Origin: Desulfuromonadales bacterium
GTDB taxonomy: Bacteria; Desulfobacterota; Desulfuromonadia; Desulfuromonadales; Syntrophotaleaceae
Assembly: GCA_013619105.1 (NCBI GenBank)
Contig: JABXKU010000023.1
Span: 1-32,993, forward strand
DNA length: 32,993 nucleotides
Direction of reading: 5' to 3'
Shown here: positions 24,988-32,899 of the stretch, in pieces
Position numbering within the stretch: the stretch's first letter is position 1
Layout: the number at the start of each line of letters is the position of its first letter
The notes under the pieces: model-generated
Seen by the model: the letters and a program-made list of their open reading frames with translations, nothing else
What the model was told of the DNA's origin: nothing
Database searches by the model: none
Position numbers and translations under genes: made by a program

Positions 24988-26637
24988 ATGGATGAAAATC
25001 ATAGCAACCATAACAAACTTGCCAAATGCGATCATCAGAATCAAGTCTCGGCAGCCCTACTTGGTATCGGCAAACTGTTCAAGGCAGTCCGATTCTACCC
25101 ACCCGGGCATCCAGCCCTCGAGAGTACCTGCAAGGAGGCCCACAACCTTCTAAGCCCACTATTGCGACAGGGCAATCTGATACTGAGCATTAAAAAAAAT
25201 GGTTTCTACTGGCAGGGAAAACCGGTCAGCATCGAAATTCCGGTTTTAAAAACGTTAGCCTTCTATTTCTTTGCCCGGCTGGTGCATCGGCTACTGTTTC
25301 TCCCCGACCTGACAACGCGCGACCTCGAAGCCTTCGCCCGCTGTGCCATCGGTGAGCCGGCCGAGATACAACGGGCGGGAGGATTGCAAGAGCTTCTCCT
25401 GCAACAACATATTACCGGTCTGTTCCTCAATGAAATCGACCTGCAGACAGTCCAGGCCCGTCGCGAAGAGATTCTCATCGAGCAAGGGATAGATCCCGAG
25501 CTATTGGACCAGAACCCTTTTGAAGCACCCCCAGAGACGTCTTCCAGCGCCGACACAGACCATAATCTTTTGCCCGAGGCGCTCCTGGAAAACCTTACGA
25601 CAGCCCAACTAGACCCAGTGGAACTACTGCGGCAACTAGAGGGCGAGAACTCGGATCAACGCTATCGCCTACTCTGCCAGAAACTCGTCGTCATCCTCCC
25701 TGAGCACCTACACGAATCGGAATTGAGCACACCGGGTAAAGCCTTACTATTGCTGGCCAGGCACGGTGCCGAAAAGGCTCGTAACAACAACCAGCGACGC
25801 GCATGCCTGGAGGCCCTCGACCAGCTAGGCAGTCCGGAGCTGATGAAATTCTTCATCAACGCTCTATGTGACAAACACCAGCACAGCGCAGGCCGCACCG
25901 ATATCATCAAAGCCCTGTCTGTGCTGCAGGGAAAAGCGGCCGTTGTGTTGGTCGACAGACTGGCCAAAGAGGACAACAGCCAGGTACGAAAATTAATCTC
26001 CGTGGCCCTGGTCAAGCTCGGCAATTGCGCCACCCCGGCCCTTGTCGAGCGATTAGCCGACAACCGCTGGTATATTGCTCGCAATGCGATAGCCATTCTC
26101 GGCAAGATTAAGAATCGAAAAACAGCCATTCACATCCATCCCTACCTCGACCATCGCGATTACCGTGTTCGGCGAGAAGCGGTCAGAGCTTTAGGCCTCA
26201 TCGGCGGCCCCGTTGCCCTCAAGGGCCTACAGCAATTAATTAACGACCGGGACCGAGAGCTCTGTCCTCTGGCAATTGTCGCACTGGGAGCCATGCAAAA
26301 TAAAGCCGCCGTCGATCCGCTGCTCAGATTGTTGGGCTCCTTTGATCCCTTGTTGAAGAATTTTGACCTCAAGAGAAGAGCCATCAAGGCCCTTGGCGCT
26401 ATCGGCGCGCCACAAGCCGCGCCGGCCCTGATAAAGGTTCTCAAACAAAAGCGCCTCTGGAAGCGCAACCTCTACAATAAGCTGCGCAGTTGCGCAATCC
26501 AGGCTTTGGGAAACATCGCCACTGAGAAATCGCTAGAGGCCATCGAAGTTGCAAGCAAGGACCCTTCACCACTGATTGCCCATATTGCGAGGGAAGCCCT
26601 CGACAAAATATCCGCAAGGACCCAAAATGAATCCTGA
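24988..26637 (+). CDS. HEAT-repeat protein with YPxxHP N-terminal domain
   Basis: A 549-aa soluble protein. Residues about 24-152 form a domain with YPPGHP (37-42), a WQGKPV strand (75-80) and FLNEID at its end; this matches the order of features in the N-terminus of the next gene. An acidic linker (170-210) follows. From about 260 to 545 there are some eight HEAT (PBS-lyase type) repeats, each of about 30 residues with an AxxALGxIG core, for example AVRALGLIGG and AIKALGAIGA. Such repeats make protein-binding superhelices. No catalytic residues are seen. The ATG at 24988 has only a distant AGGAAGGG. It overlaps the HD-GYP gene by 11 nt, so the two products probably work together. Confidence 0.82.
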   Translation: MDENHSNHNKLAKCDHQNQVSAALLGIGKLFKAVRFYPPGHPALESTCKEAHNLLSPLLRQGNLILSIKKNGFYWQGKPVSIEIPVLKTLAFYFFARLVHRLLFLPDLTTRDLEAFARCAIGEPAEIQRAGGLQELLLQQHITGLFLNEIDLQTVQARREEILIEQGIDPELLDQNPFEAPPETSSSADTDHNLLPEALLENLTTAQLDPVELLRQLEGENSDQRYRLLCQKLVVILPEHLHESELSTPGKALLLLARHGAEKARNNNQRRACLEALDQLGSPELMKFFINALCDKHQHSAGRTDIIKALSVLQGKAAVVLVDRLAKEDNSQVRKLISVALVKLGNCATPALVERLADNRWYIARNAIAILGKIKNRKTAIHIHPYLDHRDYRVRREAVRALGLIGGPVALKGLQQLINDRDRELCPLAIVALGAMQNKAAVDPLLRLLGSFDPLLKNFDLKRRAIKALGAIGAPQAAPALIKVLKQKRLWKRNLYNKLRSCAIQALGNIATEKSLEAIEVASKDPSPLIAHIAREALDKISARTQNES

Positions 26638-27949
26638 ATTCTTTCAGCAGATTGTCACAAGCTTTACCAGTGCCTATAAAGGGTTACATCTTTACCCCGC
26701 CCAACATCCCACTATTCGAAATCAACTAAAAAAGCTGTTACTGCGCCTGACTTCCCATCTTGAACAACGAGAAATGTTGAAAATGGGCCTGTTGGAAGAT
26801 ACGTTGTTCATTGATGACCATCTGTTCGCCATTCAAACTCCGGCCAGCGCAACCCTCACCCAGCTACTGAAGCAATTAAAGATCGAAGCCCTCGAATTTC
26901 ACCGGGGCCTCACCGAAAGTGAACTGCTGCACTTTCTGCAACTATTAAGACACAGTGACATCGAACCTGAAGACCTGGAGATGTTATTGGCAGAACGAAA
27001 TATCGAACACATTCGTCTGGCAGGCGGTAATCCCGATGAAGACCAAGAACCACGCCGGGTCTATGGTCGAGCCATGACGGTTGTTAATGAAATTTTCGAA
27101 GACGTGCATTTGGGGCGTATTCCTTGCTCGAAAAAGGCCAAACAGGTCGTCAAGGATATGGCCAAACTTACCATGTCCGACCCCCATGCCCTATTTGCCC
27201 TGTCGATGCTCAAAAGCTACGACAACTACACCTTTACCCATTCAGTTAACGTCTCGGTAATCGCCTTGGCCGTCGGCCGAGCCTGTGGACTGCCCGAAGA
27301 GAAATTGCGCACCCTGGGCCTGGGCGGCCTGCTGCACGACATCGGCAAGTTGAAGATCGACCTGGCGATCATCACCAAACCAGGCCGTCTGACCGAGCAG
27401 GAATTTGCCCAGATCATGAACCACCCCCGCCTGGGGGCGGACATCGTCCACAACACCCCCGGCATTTCCCCGAGTGCGGTTGATATTGTGCTTGGCCATC
27501 ATCTTCGCTTCGATCGACAGGGCTATCCAGCCAATGCTCAACTGCATGGTCCTCCAGTAATGCCAAATATCGTCGCCATTGCCGACACCTATGATGCGAT
27601 CACCACCCTGCGCGCCTATCAGCGGCCAGTTACTCCGCGGCAAGCCATCAGCAAGATGCAAAAGGTTAGCGGCTCTATGCTTCACCCGGAGTATCTGAAA
27701 TCCTTTATTGCCTCCCTGGGCACCTATCCGGTCGGTAGTCTGGTACGCCTGGCAAATAACGAAATAGGCCTGGTGACACGGGTCGGCTCCGACAACCCGA
27801 ATGAAGTTGAACTCAAGATTCTCTTCAGCACAGACGGAAAACATCAGTTAGAACCGCACACCACACAAATGGCCAGCAGTAAAAAACATCAGATAGTGGC
27901 CGAAGTCGACAGCTTTATCAAAGGCATCAATCCGGTGGATTATTTTTAA
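26627..27949 (+). CDS. HD-GYP domain protein with YPxxHP N-terminal domain (c-di-GMP-type phosphodiesterase)
   Basis: A 440-aa protein. The N-terminal domain (about 9-134) has YPAQHP (23-28), then FIDDHLF and GLTESELLHFLQLL (94-107), ending IEHIRLAGG. The HD-GYP domain (about 190-350) keeps metal ligands His205, His237-Asp238 (LLHDIGK), His266, His291-His292 and Asp320 (IADTYDA). The signature is HHLRFDRQGYP (291-301) against the usual HHExxDGxGYP: GYP is kept, Glu and the first Gly are not. HD-GYP enzymes usually open cyclic di-GMP to GMP; activity here needs proof. The C-terminus has YPVGSLVRL. Start at 26627 follows AAGGA, within the preceding gene. Confidence 0.87.
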   Translation: MNPEFFQQIVTSFTSAYKGLHLYPAQHPTIRNQLKKLLLRLTSHLEQREMLKMGLLEDTLFIDDHLFAIQTPASATLTQLLKQLKIEALEFHRGLTESELLHFLQLLRHSDIEPEDLEMLLAERNIEHIRLAGGNPDEDQEPRRVYGRAMTVVNEIFEDVHLGRIPCSKKAKQVVKDMAKLTMSDPHALFALSMLKSYDNYTFTHSVNVSVIALAVGRACGLPEEKLRTLGLGGLLHDIGKLKIDLAIITKPGRLTEQEFAQIMNHPRLGADIVHNTPGISPSAVDIVLGHHLRFDRQGYPANAQLHGPPVMPNIVAIADTYDAITTLRAYQRPVTPRQAISKMQKVSGSMLHPEYLKSFIASLGTYPVGSLVRLANNEIGLVTRVGSDNPNEVELKILFSTDGKHQLEPHTTQMASSKKHQIVAEVDSFIKGINPVDYF

Positions 27950-27979
27950 GCAGAAGGGTAACAGCGGGAGGAGAACGAT

Positions 27980-28576
27980 TCAACAAGAAGGGGCGGAATC
28001 ATCCGATTCATCGAGGTGCAATACACCAAGAGCCTTGGCGGCCAGGGACCGCACCATAGTACGGCGGTCTTTGAGCAGAATCAGAAGATCGGCCTCAGCG
28101 GCCGGATCGGCAATGGCGGCCAAGGATCGCAAGGCACTTTTCACCAATTCTTCATCCGACTCTTGCAATAGGGCCGTTAAAAAGGGAGTGAGACGACGGT
28201 CAGAAAAGTTGCCGAGAGCTTCGGCGGCATGGACTCGAACCGCCGGATTGGGGTCTTTGAGATGTCGCACCATATACTTCAGGACTTTGACATTCTTTTT
28301 CCGACCCAAAACCTGTAGAGCGGCACCACGAACATCTGCATCCTTAGCGTTAAGTGCGGACACCAGCGGCGAAAAGGTTTTGGAACTTGTCACCTGCTCT
28401 AGAGCATAAATAGCACGAATCTGCTGATCGCGACTGCCGGATTTCAGCACTTTGGCAAGCGCGTCAAAACCTTGCACGGATTCAAGGTTTTCCAAAGCGG
28501 CTGCGGCAGCTTCGCGCACACAAAGTTCCTCATCGCTGAGCGCTGCGACCAGGCCTTTTTTTCGTCTTTCAAGCAT
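27980..28576 (-). CDS. small HEAT-repeat protein
   Basis: A 198-aa protein made almost only of HEAT (PBS-lyase type) repeats, about six, with cores such as AAAALENL, AALQVLGRK, AAEALGNF, ALRSLAAI and AAKALGVL. No signal peptide, membrane helix or catalytic motif. A GGGAG site stands 5 nt before the ATG at 28574-28576; the frame runs 41 codons further upstream without support. It converges on the HD-GYP gene with 30 nt between stops. With two HEAT genes and an HD-GYP gene side by side, a shared role is likely but unproved. Confidence 0.82.
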   Translation of the reverse strand: MLERRKKGLVAALSDEELCVREAAAAALENLESVQGFDALAKVLKSGSRDQQIRAIYALEQVTSSKTFSPLVSALNAKDADVRGAALQVLGRKKNVKVLKYMVRHLKDPNPAVRVHAAEALGNFSDRRLTPFLTALLQESDEELVKSALRSLAAIADPAAEADLLILLKDRRTMVRSLAAKALGVLHLDESDDSAPSC

Positions 28577-28743
28577 CAATACTCCCACAAATGTTATCTG
28601 CGTGCCTAAGCGCACCCTAACAGAAAGCAATAGGCGGTGCAACGGCTTTAGCTTCGGCACCCACTTGTGGGGGCCGAAATCCCCCAACCGCTGAACCAAC
28701 GCAGGGCTTGAACCTAACGAGAGTTCCTGTTATTATTGGTCGC

Positions 28744-28772
28744 TGAACCCTCAATGGTGGCACACTTATAAT
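28744..28772 (+). promoter_or_regulatory. candidate promoter of nfnAB
   Basis: A perfect -10 box TATAAT (28767-28772), with only a poor -35 (TGAACC, 28744-28749) at 17 nt. It stands about 58 nt before nfnA. The weak -35 suggests an activator. Confidence 0.42.
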
Positions 28773-28829
28773 ACCGCTGATCATGGATGAGGGAGTTGAG
28801 CCCTGAAGATATCCGCCTGGAGAGCTTAC

Positions 28830-29687
28830 ATGTTCGAAATTTTGCAAAACGACACGCTGGCACCGAACGTTCACCGATTGGTGATTCGGGCCCCGCGGAT
28901 CGCCAAAGCCCGTAAATCTGGACAATTTGTTATTGTCCATCCGGAACAGGGCGGTGAACGCATCCCCTTAACCATTGCCGATGCCGATCCGCAAGCGGGA
29001 ACTATTACATTGTTTATCCAGGCTGTCGGCCCTTCAACCCTGCAGATCGTCGGAACCCCTGTTGGCGACAGCTTGCAGGACATCGCCGGCCCACTGGGCA
29101 AGGAAACCGAAATCGAACAATGGGGCCGAGTGGCCTGTGTCGGTGGCGGAGTTGGTACCGCGGTCCTATACCCCCTGGCTAAAGCCCTTGCCGATGCCGG
29201 CAACGAAGTGACCACCATCATCGGTGGTCGGGCTAAACAGTTTATCATCCTGGCCGACGAACTCGCTGAATTTTCCCGCGAGGTACTCCCTGCCACCGAA
29301 GACGGCAGTCTTGGAACGCAAGGGTTTGTCACCAATGTTCTGCAAGATCTCATTGATGACCCAGAAAACCGTCCACAGGCTATTTTTGCCGTGGGTCCGG
29401 TTCCAATGATGCGAGCGGTGTGTGAATTATCTCGGCCTTACGGTATCAAGACTATCGTCAGTCTCAACCCGATCATGATCGACGGCACTGGCATGTGCGG
29501 CGGTTGCCGAGTCAAAATTGGCGAGGAGACCAAATTTGCCTGCGTCGACGGGCCTGAGTTCGACGGTCACCAGGTCGATTTCGCCTTACTCATGGACCGT
29601 TTAACTATGTACCGGGAACAGGAAGCCAAATTGATCGGTGAGCTGCCGCCCGAACTTCAGAAAAAACTCATCAAGGTAAAGAAATAG
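28830..29687 (+). CDS. nfnA: NADH-dependent ferredoxin:NADP oxidoreductase, small subunit (NfnA)
   Basis: A 285-aa ferredoxin-reductase-like subunit. An FAD domain (1-95) with RIPLTIAD, an NAD(P)-binding domain with VACVGGGVGTAVLYP (101-115), and a C-terminal [2Fe-2S] site in DGTGMCGGCRV (218-228) with Cys223, Cys226 and Cys238. With NfnB it forms the flavin-based bifurcating complex that couples NADH and reduced ferredoxin to NADPH. Dihydroorotate dehydrogenase electron-transfer subunit and sulfide dehydrogenase SudB are close relatives; the NfnB-type gene 7 nt downstream favours NfnA. The ATG at 28830 has a weak GGAGAG site upstream. Confidence 0.87.
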   Translation: MFEILQNDTLAPNVHRLVIRAPRIAKARKSGQFVIVHPEQGGERIPLTIADADPQAGTITLFIQAVGPSTLQIVGTPVGDSLQDIAGPLGKETEIEQWGRVACVGGGVGTAVLYPLAKALADAGNEVTTIIGGRAKQFIILADELAEFSREVLPATEDGSLGTQGFVTNVLQDLIDDPENRPQAIFAVGPVPMMRAVCELSRPYGIKTIVSLNPIMIDGTGMCGGCRVKIGEETKFACVDGPEFDGHQVDFALLMDRLTMYREQEAKLIGELPPELQKKLIKVKK

Positions 29688-29694
29688 CTTTCCG

Positions 29695-31107
29695 ATGAAT
29701 AAAAATCTAAGTCATAAAGAGATCATGGCCATCAAGCGGGTGAACATGCGTGAGCAGGATGCACAAGAACGCAGCCGCAACTTCAAGGAAGTCAACCTGG
29801 GCCTGGACAAGGAACAGGCGATCCGCGAAGCACAACGCTGCCTGCAGTGCAAAAGCCAGCCCTGTGTCGACGGCTGTCCAGTCCGAGTGCGCATCCCGGA
29901 ATTTATCGAGGCCTTGGGCGAAGGTGATCTTCCTGAAGCGGCCCATATCCTGCTGGCCGACAATACCCTGCCGGCAGTCTGCGGACGGGTATGCCCTCAG
30001 GAAAGTCAGTGCGAAGCCCGCTGCGTGCGGGGCGCCAAAAGCGGTCCGGTCGCCATCGGCTACCTGGAACGGTTTGTCGCCGACTGGGCCATGGAACACC
30101 CCGACGAGCTCCGTATCGGAAAAAAACCGCAGGCAAGCGGCAAAAGCGTTGCGGTGGTCGGTTCCGGGCCAGCCGGCCTCACCATGGCTGGTGAACTGGC
30201 CCACATGGGTCACAACGTAACCATCTTTGAAGCACTACACGAAACCGGCGGTGTACTACGCTACGGCATTCCAGAATTTCGGTTACCAAAACGAATTGTT
30301 GACCTTGAAGTAACCCGCATGAAGTCCCTTGGCGTGACCATCGAGTGTAACGTTATCGTCGGCAAAACGGTGACCCTTGAGGAACTTAGCGAAGAATTCG
30401 ATGCGGTCTTTATCGGCAACGGTGCTGGCTTGCCGATAATGCTGGACCTTGATGGAGAAAATCTCAAGGGGGTCTATTCAGCCAACGAGTATCTGACCCG
30501 CGTCAACCTGATGGGGGCTTGGCGTGATGACCTTCCCACTCCGATTATTCATGGCCGTCAGGTAGCGGTTATCGGTGGCGGCAACACCGCCATGGACGCG
30601 GTACGCACGGCGCGCCGCATCGGCGCCGAACGGGCCATCATTCTTTACCGCCGCAGCGAAGCGGAAATGCCCGCCCGTATCGAAGAGATCAAACACGCCA
30701 AAGAAGAAGGTATTGAATTCATCTTCCTTGCCGCACCTCTGGAAATTCTCGGGGATGATCAGGGTTGGGTTACCGGCCTGCGTTGCCAGAAGATGGAACT
30801 CGGTGAACCCGATGCTTCTGGCCGGCGACGTCCAGTGCCCATCCCTGAAACGACCTTTGAGTTGGAGGTCGATGTTGTGATCAATGCCATCGGCACGAGA
30901 GCTAACCCTCTACTGACCGCCACGGCACCGAACCTGAATCTGTCCCCAAAGGGCAATATCGAAACGGACAAAACCGGGGAAACGAACCTTCCCGGCGTGT
31001 TTGCCGGCGGCGACATCGTCCGTGGCGGCGCCACGGTTATTCTGGCCATGGGCGACGGTAAAAATGTTGCCTCAGCCATCGATGCCTACCTTAAAAAAGG
31101 CGTCTGA
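29695..31107 (+). CDS. nfnB: NADH-dependent ferredoxin:NADP oxidoreductase, large subunit (NfnB; GltA-like)
   Basis: A 470-aa flavoprotein of the glutamate synthase small-chain group. N-terminal cysteines 49, 52, 57, 61 and 96, 100, 106, 110 can hold two [4Fe-4S] clusters. The FAD loop VVGSGPAGLTMAGELA (154-169) and NADPH loop VIGGGNTAMDAVR (about 289-301) follow, and GDIVRGGATVILAMGDGK ends the FAD site. Next to NfnA this is the bifurcating subunit; alone it would be called NADPH glutamate synthase. The ribosome site is poor, suggesting translational coupling with nfnA. A strong terminator follows. Confidence 0.88.
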   Translation: MNKNLSHKEIMAIKRVNMREQDAQERSRNFKEVNLGLDKEQAIREAQRCLQCKSQPCVDGCPVRVRIPEFIEALGEGDLPEAAHILLADNTLPAVCGRVCPQESQCEARCVRGAKSGPVAIGYLERFVADWAMEHPDELRIGKKPQASGKSVAVVGSGPAGLTMAGELAHMGHNVTIFEALHETGGVLRYGIPEFRLPKRIVDLEVTRMKSLGVTIECNVIVGKTVTLEELSEEFDAVFIGNGAGLPIMLDLDGENLKGVYSANEYLTRVNLMGAWRDDLPTPIIHGRQVAVIGGGNTAMDAVRTARRIGAERAIILYRRSEAEMPARIEEIKHAKEEGIEFIFLAAPLEILGDDQGWVTGLRCQKMELGEPDASGRRRPVPIPETTFELEVDVVINAIGTRANPLLTATAPNLNLSPKGNIETDKTGETNLPGVFAGGDIVRGGATVILAMGDGKNVASAIDAYLKKGV

Positions 31108-31129
31108 CAACTGTCCAAACTCTGCACTT

Positions 31130-31163
31130 AACAGCCCCCACGATCATCGTGTGGGCTGTTTTT
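31130..31163. terminator. rho-independent terminator of nfnAB
   Basis: AACAGCCC and CACGAT pair with ATCGTG and GGGCTGTT in a long stem (31130-31160), followed by T. It separates nfnAB from the sigma-54 activator. Confidence 0.82.
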
Positions 31164-31215
31164 GTTTCTGGACGATATCTGGAGCGCTCTATTAAAAAAG
31201 GAGTATGCTGATTCC

Positions 31216-32538
31216 ATGAATAAGACTCCCCATCAAACCTTAGAGCATCTGACCACCATTCTTGATAGTGTTGCTGACGGCGTGTTTACCGTGGACAGTT
31301 CGATGCACATCACCTGGTTTAATCGGGCCGCCGAGCAGATCACCGGGTTCACTCAGCAGGAAGCGTTAGGCCGTCCCTGCTGTGAGATTTTCCGTAGTAG
31401 CATCTGTTTTGCGGCCTGCCCGGTCCGCGAAGCCATGGCCAGCGGTCACAGTGTCGAAAGCCGTGAAATTGACATTCTCAACCGCAACAACCGGGAAATT
31501 CCCATCTCGGTCAGTGCCTCTGTCCTGCTGGATGCCGATGGCCGGCCCAGCGGAGGCGTCGAAACCTTTCGCGACCTATCCCGCTTGCGCGCCCTACAAC
31601 AAGAAGTCAGCGAAAAACATACCTTTCATGACCTGGTCAGTCGCAATCCGGCCATGCGCAAGCTGTTCGATATTCTGCCCGATGTAGCCGCCAGCGATGT
31701 TACCACTCTATTGCAGGGGGATAGCGGTACCGGCAAGGAACTCTTTGCCCGTGCCTTACACGACCTCAGCCCTCGGCGAGACAAGCCGCTGGTCACCATC
31801 AATTGCGGAGCTCTGCCGGAACAGCTTCTCGAGGCTGAGATTTTTGGTGCCCGAAAAGGGGCGTATACCGGCTCTATTGAGGATCGCCCCGGCCGTCTCG
31901 CCCAGGCCGAAGGCGGCACTCTATTTCTCGACGAGATTGGTGACCTGCCCTTAGCCCTGCAAGTCAAATTGCTGCGCGTACTGGAAAATCGAGAATACCA
32001 ACCTCTGGGGGCCAAGGGACCGCGACGAGCCGACGTACGGTTTATTGCTGCCACTCATCGTCATCTAGAACAGATGGTCGCTACCGGCACTTTTCGCCAA
32101 GATCTGTTTTTCCGCCTTAACGTCGTACAACTGGCCATCCCGGCACTGGAAGAACGCCCCGAAGACATCCCCCTGCTCCTGGACATGGCTCTCGACCGTT
32201 TTAACAAGCACTACGGCAAACACATTCGCGGATTTGATAGCCAAGTCCTCAACCTGCTCCTTGATCATCCCTACCCCGGAAATGTCAGGGAACTACTCAA
32301 CATCGTCGAACGAGCAGCTATTCTTTGCCGCACAGAGCAGATTACAGTCGATCTGCTGCCCGCAGACCTAACCCTGCATTCCACCCGCACCCAGCGGCCA
32401 CCCAGCGGCCGACCGGATGCCGAACAACTGCACGGGATGCTTGCCCGCCATGCAGGCAACCGAAGTGCCTTGGCCAGGGAACTCGGTGTCAATCGCACCA
32501 CCCTCTGGCGCTGGATTAAAGATTGCGATTTTAACTAG
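31216..32538 (+). CDS. sigma-54-dependent activator with N-terminal PAS domain
   Basis: A 440-aa regulator. A PAS domain (about 8-125) carries four cysteines: 55, 56, 64 and 68. The AAA+ domain (about 140-375) has GDSGTGKE (168-175), the sigma-54 contact loop GAYTGS (215-220; usually GAFTGA), Walker B GGTLFLDEIGDLP and the FFRLNVVQLAIPALEERPED segment. A Fis-type helix-turn-helix ends it (NRSALARELGVNRTTLWRW). There is no receiver domain, so it senses a signal through PAS. Its cysteines suggest redox, gas or metal sensing (inference). It may control nfnAB or a distant target; no sigma-54 promoter is seen nearby. The ATG at 31216 has GGAG 12 nt upstream. Confidence 0.9.
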   Translation: MNKTPHQTLEHLTTILDSVADGVFTVDSSMHITWFNRAAEQITGFTQQEALGRPCCEIFRSSICFAACPVREAMASGHSVESREIDILNRNNREIPISVSASVLLDADGRPSGGVETFRDLSRLRALQQEVSEKHTFHDLVSRNPAMRKLFDILPDVAASDVTTLLQGDSGTGKELFARALHDLSPRRDKPLVTINCGALPEQLLEAEIFGARKGAYTGSIEDRPGRLAQAEGGTLFLDEIGDLPLALQVKLLRVLENREYQPLGAKGPRRADVRFIAATHRHLEQMVATGTFRQDLFFRLNVVQLAIPALEERPEDIPLLLDMALDRFNKHYGKHIRGFDSQVLNLLLDHPYPGNVRELLNIVERAAILCRTEQITVDLLPADLTLHSTRTQRPPSGRPDAEQLHGMLARHAGNRSALARELGVNRTTLWRWIKDCDFN

Positions 32539-32899
32539 GCAACACACCCTGACCCGCAATCCCCCTTATATTCCCCATCCAGCCCCTAAATCAACCGTTG
32601 CAAGCGCAACAACCCTCCCTTAATCCTTCAACATCGACCAACCCTAAGCAACTCCACAAGTAGCTGTTCTTATGTTAGATTTTAAAAATTTAACAAATTT
32701 CCAATCTGGTACAAATCTTCGAATACAAGAGGCTATATCAATAATCGACCGCCATACGCCACAGGTCATCGCCATACGCCACAGGTCATCGCCATTCCCC
32801 ACTATGGTCAGCGAAAGATGTCCCGCTTTGGCTTGGCAAGGGAATTTTATCTGGTGATCGGCAACCTGCAAACCGAACAAAACTGCGGCAGCCATGAAG
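32539..32899. other. intergenic region before the insertion sequence
   Basis: About 360 bp with no supported gene. Two antisense frames (minus 32644-32895 and plus 32672-32857) overlap across the tandem repeat; neither has a ribosome site or family features. No clear terminator is seen for the sigma-54 activator. Confidence 0.45.
32751..32795. repeat. 20-bp direct tandem repeat
   Basis: The unit GCCATACGCCACAGGTCATC occurs perfectly at 32751-32770 and 32771-32790, followed by a partial GCCAT. It lies about 105 bp before the insertion sequence end. Confidence 0.9.

Noticed and set aside
28755-28775. sigma-54-like TGGCAC before nfnA
   Set aside because: No GC element at the right distance; the TATAAT box explains the region better.
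32644-32895. 83-codon minus and 61-codon plus frames over the tandem repeat
   Set aside because: They overlap each other antisense, lack ribosome sites and contain the 20-bp duplication, whose length would shift a coding frame.
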